Below, in pieces: positions 1-7,959 of a DNA stretch of 16,398 nt; within the stretch, counting starts at the first letter, position 1, and every line of letters starts with the position of its first letter. The translations under genes and the position numbers were made by a program. The stretch is from Phoronis ovalis. Its lineage: Eukaryota > Phoronida > Phoronidae. The notes beneath the pieces are model-generated. The model was not told the DNA's origin and ran no database searches. It saw only the letters and a list, made by a program, of their open reading frames with translations. The DNA lies in NCBI GenBank assembly GCA_028565635.1, contig JAOXYB010023892.1, positions 1 through 16,398 of the forward strand. Direction: 5' to 3'.

Positions 1-645
1 ACTATTTATCTTGATGTTCAAAGAAAAAGTCTATATAGTGACAAATCAAGAATAATATTTTCAAGCTTAATTTTAAGTGCGGGTATGGCTTACGATTTTT
101 TTTTTGCTATAGTTGATGGCAAACTGTCCAGTGAACATGAATAATTGCATACCGGGCTTTTGAATAATCCTTTCATACTAAAAGCACATCATTTTTCGAT
201 AATACACAATGTATTGAAACCCATAATTATTTCATTCCGTACGAATTTGTACCGATCTTCGCAAATTGCCATCAACATGAACAGTGTTAGATTGGTGTTT
301 TGTTTGTGATGTAACATTTTGTATTTGATGACATTAGTTTTGCACCAAAGGCATAACCGCATTAGCTTGAACCGCAGCGGGAACCTCAATTACAAAATGC
401 GACGTCGCAAACGAAATACCACTATGCCACAGGGTCGCATTCCGTTGCAAACGATAGTAACAAAGACTGTCTTAAGTCATTATGTACGTGACAATTACAT
501 GGAATTGCAAAAATTGGAAATATTAACATGTTAGTCACCTGCTCACTCGAAATTATAGGATTTTGTTAACATAGGAAAATAACTTTTCCAACATCTTTCC
601 CAGTAGAAAACACTACTGTGCGCGAAAAACGCCATTCAGTCTACA
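1..645 (-). repeat. Diverged cassette intron module running off the window edge
   Basis: Tracts at about 470-545 (ACGTGACAATTACATGGAATTGCAAA, then AGTCACCTGCTCACTCG, each quoted from the plus strand) match 3850-3920 in order and orientation. The tract around 125-165 (AACTGTCC, GAATAATTGCATACCGG) matches 4799-4830. The position corresponding to exon A2 falls near 645 but has no acceptor, donor or open acidic frame, so an A exon there is decayed or absent. By the order of modules, another H exon would lie just beyond position 1. No independent gene is seen in this stretch. Confidence 0.5.
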
Positions 646-650
646 TAAAT

Positions 651-718
651 CTGTGAGGAAGTATCAGCAAGTGGGAATGTGCGTACAAATCTTGTGTATA
701 GCACATCCTCACACACTA
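651..718. repeat. Hairpin repeat, GCACATCCTC family (single copy)
   Basis: The left arm GTGGGAATGTGC (671-682) and right arm GCACATCCTCACAC (701-714) form an imperfect inverted repeat. The adjoining AAGTATCAG (660-668) is the reverse complement of CTGATACTT, which accompanies the same core at 2430 and 2500. It is an inverted-orientation member of the family at 2416-2539. Confidence 0.5.
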
Positions 719-2415
719 TCTACAAGAACTCATACTACACTACGTGCTATTACTTTTAATTATTAGGTTTTAAAATATTATTGTTGCAGATCTTTTCTAG
801 AATTCTTAATTGGCTGTATACTAGTAATTGATACTGTAATGTTTTGCTTTATTTTATGTTTTACAAAATTGTCATGAATCTTGACAGAATTTTTTTCTTC
901 AATTTTACATGGTAGAAAACAATAAATTACTATTAAAACGTATCTTATGGTAAACACACCATTACACTTTATTTACAGTTGTAACCTATTATGGTTACAA
1001 TACCATATTCAATTTACGCCAGATTCTCAGTATGTTCATAGCTACACAATTTTTAAATTAAACACCTACGATATGTTAATGCTAAACTGTAGTTTCACTG
1101 CGGTTTTAAATAGATATTTGTGAAAAATCAATTATAATTTACATTTTTTCCACAAAAAATATGTTTCTGAAACTCTAACTTTCAGGAATACATTCACGTA
1201 TATTTATTTTGACTCGTAAGGAGACTGTAGTTTGTAGCCTTAAACCATAATTCTTCAAAAAGTCCAAGATTTAACAGTAAATTCCTATAAACAAACCAGT
1301 CTGCGCCTTGCTCCTTGTAGATACAAGTCATACCATGTAACAATGGCCTCCCACTGTTGCTGTGGTTAAGTTAACCATATGTGAGCAATCTGTTCACTTA
1401 CAACTATGGGTTCAATTACGTCAGCTAAGTCTTGAAAACTTATATAATACTATCCCCCCAAAACATCACCTATAGCTAATGATTGAAACGCTCAAGTCCA
1501 TCCGAACAATATTGTATTTCTTTTTTTGGACAGTCGCGCATCAAGATTTGTTTTAGCATAAAAATATATGTCAGTTGGCTTGGTTATATCTGTTACTGTT
1601 ATGTGTTGCTAATAGTTGAGCAGGTATTCATATCTTAAAATTGGCGTTATTTAATATTTTTACCAGCATATCCAGCAGGGTCAATAGAAATTGCCCTGTG
1701 TGTGTTATCAATAAAAGGACATTAAATCCTTGATGACTATACAACTTACATGCTACCAATTGTCTGTTGTCCGCTAAACTTCAAAATATATTTTTTGTCT
1801 TCTCAAGCAGCTACTTCCTTGCCTAATGATGCATACATGTAGCTAACACAGTAAAAGGAAAATATGCAGTCAGAAATAATCTGCAAAAACTGCTTGTTTC
1901 GTTATTTCAATGTATTTGACTTTTTCGCATAGTTTAATCCGATTTGCAATTATACCTTTTATTAAGAAAATAAATAATACATTAATACTGCTAGGATTAA
2001 CTAGACATTAAATAATACGTATACTGCGGATTAATGCTAATCTTTACTTACAAAGAATGACAAAACAATGTCAGGATGCAAAATAATTTTATGAAACACT
2101 AAATTTAGAATCAATTATTAGTATACAACCAGCACAACTCTAGAACAATTAAATTGCATTAAAAATAGTTTATGACCTAATAGTTAATAGTATAGTAGAC
2201 ATAAGTATGCTTTTAGACTAACATAGTTAAATTACATTTTATTATTCCTTTTATCAGTGTATTATAAAGGTATCACTACCGTAAAAATTAAAATATATCC
2301 TCAAACAAATACACATTATTCAAACAATATTAAAATCAAGCAATATATTACATTATTTAAGTTCTAATTTAAAGATGTAAGTATTTATTTAACAGTCAGC
2401 TAAAGAAGTATTTTT
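719..2415. other. No clear gene; AT-rich probable intron
   Basis: Apart from the candidate micro-exon at 1750-1773 nothing supportable is seen. Minus-strand donors occur near 1405 and 2050, but their intervals either break the phase set by A3 or encode nothing like the other exons. A short inverted repeat (AGGGTCAATAGAAATTGCCCT) lies near 1677-1697. If the His-rich gene continues beyond the window, this is intron. Confidence 0.5.
1750..1773 (-). CDS. Possible micro-exon downstream of A3
   Basis: A 24-nt interval lies between GAAGTTTAG and GTAAGTTG on the minus strand. Its length is a multiple of three and it is open in the phase set by A3 (phase 1 in, phase 1 out), reading about TDNRQLVA with carried bases. 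It would insert without disturbing an H exon beyond the window edge. It is very short and AT-rich introns can give such pairs by chance, so this is only a candidate. Confidence 0.22.
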
Positions 2416-2539
2416 GCACATCCTCGCGGTTCCTGATACTTTATCATAGTTAGTGTGTGAGGATGTGCGATGCACAATAGCTGTTCGCACATCCTCGCAC
2501 TGACTGATACTTCATCCCACATTAGGCGCGAGGACATGC
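2416..2539. repeat. Two adjacent hairpin repeats, GCACATCCTCGC family
   Basis: Hairpin 1 pairs GCACATCCTCGC (2416-2427) with GTGTGAGGATGTGC (ending 2468). Hairpin 2 pairs CGCACATCCTCGCAC (2486-2500) with GCGCGAGGACATGC (2526-2539). Both loops contain CTGATACTT(T/C)ATC, so the two are tandem copies about 70 bp apart. They sit 17 nt downstream (minus strand) of exon A3 and are unusually GC-rich for this region. They are likely small foldback elements, or structured RNA if transcribed in the intron. Confidence 0.6.
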
Positions 2540-2555
2540 AATATACTTCACTTAC

Positions 2556-2601
2556 TTTCATCAGCATCATCTACATCGTCAGAGTTGGCTTCCGTGTTGC
2601 G
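2556..2601 (-). CDS. Exon A3: acidic spacer after H2
   Basis: The 46 nt between TTTAG and GTAAGT encode RNTEANSDDVDDADE plus one base (phase 0 in, phase 1 out). It is the closest paralogue of A1 in sequence and boundaries and sits 214 nt downstream of H2. Its first Arg completes the Gly-Arg-Arg site of H2. The phase-1 donor calls for a following exon that starts with two bases completing a codon, as H exons do. If the donor is ignored the frame reads ESK and stops at TGA, a possible intron-retention terminus. Confidence 0.68.
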
Positions 2602-2815
2602 CTAAAAATACAATGATTGTTATTGCTTTAATCAGTTCTGTTCACAGTTTTTAAACGTAGAAAAAGTATTTCAGCTTTAGTATTCCTACACAAGCTGTTA
2701 CTGCTTTTTATGTAAAATACAGTTTAATATACATTTAATTATGTTTAATAAGTATAAATTAAAAATTTTAAATGAAACAGATTTACATTACAATGAAGAC
2801 AAAGCTGAAACTTAC

Positions 2816-2883
2816 CCGCCCGAAATGTCCAAATAGGTGGCTATAATGAAAATGATGGTTACCACCAACGAACATATTGCCTT
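2816..2883 (-). CDS. Exon H2: histidine-rich module ending in an amidation signal
   Basis: The 68-nt exon (phase 1 in, phase 0 out) has the same ATTTTATAG|AAGGC acceptor as H1 and a GTAAGT donor. It encodes Lys plus 22 residues: KGNMFVGGNHHFHYSHLFGH, then Phe-Gly-Arg. Joined to Arg of A3, the end reads Phe-Gly-Arg-Arg. That is the standard context for dibasic cleavage, removal of Arg and conversion of Gly to a C-terminal amide. The predicted mature peptide is short, aromatic and His-rich, ending in Phe-amide. Compared with H1 it is seven residues shorter and lacks both Cys. Confidence 0.7.
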
Positions 2884-3991
2884 CTATAAAATAAATCATT
2901 GGCATAATTAGTTACTTAGTTGCTATATTCTTTTACCTATAAACTATGTTTCTTTACAGTATAAAATATAGTGATAAGTATTTATAGTGACGTCATATTT
3001 TATTATATTCAGAACATACTTCAATAAATGGACGGAAATCAATGCTAATAGTTAACTTATAAGTTACAGTGGCTTTTTTGGTTAAGGGATTTTCAGATGT
3101 TTTGCTTTTCATTTATTCAATAGTTTGTATTGCGCCTTACATCTATTTCTTATTTAAGTGCTAAAGTAGAGCAATGAATTGTATATATAGTGACGTTATA
3201 TTTTAATATATCCAGAATGCACTTCAATAAACGAAAGGAAAACAATGCTAATAGATAACTTATGATTTATAATGGCTTTCGTGGATAAGGAATTTTCCTG
3301 CGACTTACATCTATTTCTTAAGTAAGTGCTAAAGTAGCTAGAGAAGTGAATTTTGCCATCGATATTTGTTTGATGTTTGGAGTAAACTTTCATGCAGTTA
3401 CAAATTAAAGTAGGATAATAAGATATATTCATGCTGACAGTTGAATACAAACACAACCAAGAAACATGTTTAATTCGCTACAACTGTTAATAGCAGTCAG
3501 ATGTAAATGTCTAGTCATTGTGTACCAGTTTAAAAGATTTTTCCGGTAAAAATGACGTTTTGAAATTCAGAATGACTTCATATTGCACAAAATTGCACCT
3601 ATCATCAATAGAACTAACTAACACAACTAGTGGATAATAGAAGAGAAAAAGAATAATTTTCCTATTAAGTACAAATATATACCGTTATAGATCTAGGTAC
3701 GCTAAGGGAGACTGTAAAAGCTTGCTACCGTTGCTGTTGGTTACATTATGCCCAATTAACAATTTTGTAATAAGAATAACGATATGGGAAATCACACTTT
3801 GGTTTCAAACAGAAGACGTTTACATCTGCATCGCGTTAATTCACTATGGCACACGAATAATTACATAACATTGCAAAATTCAGCCTATTGAAATGTTTTT
3901 AACTGAGTCACTCGTAAGGCTTATGTGGATTGTTCAATATAGCAAAATACACTTAGCAACAACACTATGTGTTTAAAAAGCAGGAACTTAC

Positions 3992-4025
3992 TATGATTAG
4001 GACCATTCACATCGGACTTGTGGTG
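3992..4025 (-). CDS. Exon A2: short polar spacer
   Basis: This 34-nt micro-exon encodes HHKSDVNGPNH plus one base, phase 0 in and phase 1 out. It has the same boundary types as A1 and A3 (TTTTAG acceptor, GTAAGT donor) and the same position relative to an H exon, 243 nt downstream of H1. It shares Lys/Asn-Ser-Asp with the other A exons but has lost most of the acidic run and gained His. It joins H1 to the Lys-Gly start of H2. The size is small, but the consistent phase and the duplicated flanking introns support it. Confidence 0.62.
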
Positions 4026-4268
4026 CTAAAATAAAAATTGTTATAACAGTAATCACACATGTTCCCAAGTTTTAAACGTATTTAGAATTATTAAACAATT
4101 AACAAAAACTACTTCATCTTATATTACAAATCTTACATAAGATTTTCATTGTTTTTTTAAAGCAAAATACAGTTTATCCATTTAACTACTTTTTAATAAA
4201 TAAAGAAATTAAAATTTTAATGTGAAACCAGATATTTACTTTGCAATGCAGGCAGATCTAGAACTTAC

Positions 4269-4357
4269 ATGGTGCGGTCTGAAGACCCCATAAGTATGGT
4301 GGCAGTTAGATCCGTGACAATGAATATGATGGTTACCACCAACGAAAACATCGCCTT
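4269..4357 (-). CDS. Exon H1: histidine-rich module with two cysteines
   Basis: The 89-nt exon (phase 1 in, phase 0 out) starts at ATTTTATAG|AAGGC and ends at CACCAT|GTAAGT. With the base carried over from A1 it encodes Lys plus 29 residues. The module opens KGDVFVGGNHHIHCHGSNCHH and ends VFRPHH. Eight of 30 residues are His, and CHGSNC could form a small disulfide loop or a metal site. A2 follows directly and adds His-His, giving four consecutive His across the splice junction. The first half is nearly identical to H2. The exon is also open in the reading phase that would follow directly from the signal exon, where it encodes a hydrophobic stretch (KAMFSLVVTIIFIV); see findings. Confidence 0.7.
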
Positions 4358-4920
4358 CTATAAAATAAATCATTGGCATAGTAAGTTACTTAGTTGCTAT
4401 AGTCATTGACCTATAAACTATGTTTCTTTACAGTATAAAGTATAGTGATAAGTATATATAGTGACGTTATATTGTACTATATTCAGAATGCACTTCAATA
4501 AATGGAAGGAAAGCAGTGCTAATAGATAACTTATGATTTACAGTGGTTTTACAGATAAGGTATTTTCAGATGTTTTGCTTTTCATTTATTCAATGGGGTT
4601 TCTTGCGCCTTACATCTATTTCCTATTTAAGTGCTAAAGTAGCTAGAGCCATGAATTTGCCATCCACATTTGTTTGATGCTTGGAGTAAAATTTCATGCA
4701 GTCACAAATTAATATAAGATAATTAATTAGATGCTTGCTACCAGTCGAATATACATGTTGACCGAGCCAATAAAAATGTTTCGCTACAGCTGATTGGAAA
4801 AACTGTCTGGTGAAAATGGATGATCATTGCGTACCAGATTAGAAGCTATTCGATAAAAAAATGACATTTTAGAATTCAGAATGACTTCATATTGCACAAC
4901 AATTGCACCCGGCATCTATG

Positions 4921-5260
4921 TCCCATGGATAAACTATGCTTCATTACGGTATCCAATGTAGTGATAGCTATACATAGTGTCATTCTATTTTAATATGTTC
5001 AGAATGCACTTCATTAAATGGTAGGGAAACAATACTAATATATAACTTTAATAATTTACAATGGCTTTCACGAAAGACCAATTTTATGATGCTTTTGCCT
5101 GCCGGTCACGAATCAAGATAATTATGTCTCATGATAACAGTTGACATTACGTGTTGGTATTGCCAATACGATGTTTTTGTTTCAGCTTACTGAAAATTGG
5201 TGAAAATGCATGGTAATTGCCTTGTAGGTTTATATTGCTTTGAAAGGGCCTCCTGTTTTA
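4921..5260 (-). repeat. Exon-less copy of the cassette intron module
   Basis: This stretch repeats the intron module found upstream of H1 and H2 (GATAAACTATGCTTCATTACG, then TAGTGATAGCTATACATAGTG, then CAGAATGCACTTCATTAAATG). The similarity stops where an H exon would sit, next to ATCTATGTCCCATGGATAAAC. No GGTAACCATCAT core remains, so the copy lost its exon or was duplicated without it. It lies in the intron between A1 and H1. Confidence 0.65.
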
Positions 5261-5276
5261 AAACTAAGGTACTTAC

Positions 5277-5325
5277 TCTCTTCAACATTGTCGGTATCTT
5301 CGTCAGATTTGTTTTCCATGGAACG
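5277..5325 (-). CDS. Exon A1: acidic spacer
   Basis: The 49 nt between TTTAG and GTAAGT encode RSMENKSDEDTDNVEE plus one base, phase 0 in and phase 1 out. The phases match the signal exon upstream and H1 downstream. Seven of 16 residues are Asp or Glu. It is clearly paralogous to A3 (RNTEANSDDVDDADE): both open with Arg, carry Glu-x-Asn/Lys-Ser-Asp and end in Glu. In peptide precursors such acidic segments usually offset a basic or His-rich module and are removed during maturation; that role is inferred here. Confidence 0.7.
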
Positions 5326-5329
5326 CTAA

Positions 5330-6690
5330 AAAATGAAAAGCATTATTACATGTTCATCAAACATGTATGTGGTAAGTTGAGTACTGGTACATGACGTTTC
5401 GGACTTGAGCTGTTGTAACAATGTCTTATAGTCATATTAAATGATAAATAACATAGATCTCTAGAAAGTGGCCGAACACATTAAGCAAGCTATGTTTCTT
5501 AGGTCATGGCCACGCATAAAATATTCGGAATTTACTATCACTAAATTCTGCAAAACATTTTTTTAAGTTAATGTAACATCTTCTTGGAAAAAATTGAAAA
5601 AAAGTTATTTATTATTTTTATATTCTTAGTAGCACAATGAGTCCTATGTATTTGTCCCACCGTCGCTTTCTTAAATGAATTGCAATAAACTAGGGGCGAA
5701 GGCATGCTTCCAATAGATCATTTTCAGATTTACGCTTTCATGCTGATCACTGCTTAACATGCCTGGTACATTTAGTTACTGAGGACTGTTGTGTTGAAAA
5801 CAGGAAACATCTGGTGTGACGTCATATACTAGAGGTTAAACAGGCAGGTCATGATTTACCCAAACTATGGATTTTATCACAAATATGCCATTTTACCATC
5901 AAATTACGGTGTAAATGCCAGGAAATGTATTAAATATCCTCTAAATATATCAGCAACACCAGATGTTGCCTGTCTATGAGCTGTTCAAGCTAGCTGTGCA
6001 AGACATATATTTAAATTGTTACACCTATTTAACATTTCTCTAATTGTATTTAATGTCACTTTTTATAACATTAAATAATTTAAGTCAATATTAGACAATT
6101 ACACTTTTAGTCATAACAATTTTTTAATACATAACATATGTATTATTCAAGTCACATGAATGCATGATTTATATTTAGTGAAGATTTCTCTAGTTTCGTT
6201 AGAAACAAAAGTGACAGCACACTCCGGCCAGATACACAAGAAAGTTCGTTTTAGAATATAAATTCGTGCTACAGATTCAATGATTATAAAATGTAATCCA
6301 ATTATATAAGGGGACAAGCGGTATGAAAGTCGCTCAAAGTTTCACTTTTTAACAAGATTAGCAGAATCTGATGTCTTTGCCGTGAAAAGGTTTTGGAAGT
6401 AGAACAAGTCGCACTGAGGTATTTTGAGAAGGAAATTTATAGCACTTGCTTATAATAATACATGAGCATCCGGATGCAAAGAGTAAAATATAATTTTAAA
6501 AAAAAATAATGCTAGATGACATTAAGTATGAAATAAAATAAAAAATCAGACCAACTGCTATCAATTACAATGTGCAAAACAGTAAATAACCTTTTAGTTT
6601 CTAAACAACAGTCTTGAAATGACGATATTAACATTTCAAATGGTTGGTATCAATTTTGATAAATATAAATACGGCTGAAAACAATGTAAA
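5330..6690. other. Part of intron 1; no feature recognised
   Basis: This AT-rich sequence lies between exon A1 and the tandem array. I see no exon with matching phase and splice sites, no RNA gene and no long ORF on either strand. Confidence 0.5.
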
Positions 6691-6693
6691 TTT

Positions 6694-7840
6694 TATTCAA
6701 AGTTAGTCTCATAACAAATAAATATAATTAATAGCTTACACAGTTCATATATGAGTTAAGAATATAATATATGTCACATACTATCCATTTATGATATAAC
6801 AGCTCTTTACATTAAGAAAACTTACTTGACACCACAGTGAAAGTGGGAAAATTTAAATTTCCCTACCATTTTCTCACAAAAGTGGATAGCTATTTTGCAA
6901 TAAATTTCAACTTAATTACCGAATGAATCTTGCTAAAACTGCCTACAAATGTTCCTTACTATCTTAATATATTAGAAACGTTTTCAGTTTGAAGTTTTAA
7001 AACATGATTGAGGAATAACTCTAGAGAAAAGTAACCCGCAAAATATCAGAGAACAAAGTGCATATTTTCAAGTTCCTCATATCAAATATAGCTAATTAAT
7101 AGCTTTCCAAGTTTTTATATGAGTTAATAATATAATGTATGTGACAAACTAACCATTTATGATATAACAGTTCTTTGCACGACGAAAAAGGAGTACTTTG
7201 ACACTGGAAAGTAGCAAAATTTTAAAGTTCATAATTTTCTATCAAAAACGTAAAACTTTTTGGCAATAAATTTTAAATTACTAGATGAATTTTGCTAACA
7301 CTGCCTACAACTGTTCTTTAATATATTAATATATGAGAAGAGTTTTTAGATTGACGTTTTATAACCTAATTGAGGAATGGTTTTGTATGTTTGTGTATCA
7401 AGGCTGTAATTTTTTCAGTCGCGGGGAAATACGCCCAAAATATTAGAGAAAAACGTGTATATTTTCAAGTTCCTCATAACAAATATAGCTACTTGATAGC
7501 TTACCAAATTTGTATTTTAACTAAGAATATAATGTATGTGAAAAAACAATCATTTATTGCTATAGCAGCTCTTTGCACTAGGAACAAGTACTTGAAACTG
7601 TGGAAAGTAGCAACATTTTTAATTCCCCGCCATTTTCTTTCAAAAGTGGATATCTTTCTGGCAATAACTTTTAAATTACTGAATGAATCTTGCTAAAACC
7701 GCCTACACTAGTTCTTAATATATTAATATATGAGAATTGTTATTAGTTTGAAGTTTTATAACCTGATTGAAGAATAAGTCTGCATATTTGTGTTTCATGG
7801 CTTAAATTTTTCAGTCGAGGGGAAAACGCGCAAATCTGAA
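6694..7840. repeat. Three-copy tandem repeat, unit about 370-400 bp
   Basis: Copies begin near 6694, 7062 and 7459. Landmarks recur in order: TCCTCATAACAAATATAGCT-type start, ATGAGTTAATAATATAAT, CATTTATGATATAACAG, GTGGAAAGTAGCAA, TTGGCAATAAATTTTAAATTAC, TTGCTAAAACTGCCTAC, AGTTTGAAGTTTTATAACCT. Spacing is about 368 then 397 bp and divergence is substantial, so the array is old. It carries no conserved ORF; the 108-codon frame in copy 3 is absent from the other two. It lies in intron 1 of the His-rich gene. Confidence 0.75.
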
Positions 7841-7959
7841 AGTGTTAAGCTTACTTGAGAATCAAGAGTCAGAAGCAATTTTAAACAATTATTATATTAT
7901 CAAAATATCCAATTTCATAATTTTGGCAGGACTTATGCCTGTTTCACAATCTTATCTAA

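Larger units (their letters stand above)
2556..4925 (-). repeat. Tandemly duplicated exon-intron cassette (two copies)
   Basis: Two copies of one cassette lie head to tail: H exon, 214-243 nt intron, A exon, long intron. Copy 1 holds H1 and A2 with flanking intron up to about 4925; copy 2 holds H2 and A3 with flanking intron up to about 3650. Intron homology is obvious: TAAAATAAATCATTGGCATA directly upstream of both H exons, CAGAATGCACTTCAATAAA-type tracts near 3213 and 4485, and AGAATGACTTCATATTGCAC at both 3570 and 4880. The 3' part of copy 2 contains a further internal duplication (about 2975-3180 against 3181-3360). Confidence 0.8.

Noticed and set aside
1404-1434. Minus-strand interval with GTAAGT donor encoding LADVIEPIV
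   Set aside because: Its acceptor is poor in pyrimidines and its phase (1 in, 0 out) does not allow a following H exon.
2051-2103. Minus-strand interval between AAATTTAG and GTAAGT encoding FHKIILHPDIVLSFF
   Set aside because: Phase 1 in, 0 out, no similarity to H or A exons and no duplicated flanks; probably chance.
7370-7696. 108-codon plus-strand ORF
   Set aside because: It lies in copy 3 of the tandem array; copies 1 and 2 lack the frame and no splice or start context supports it.
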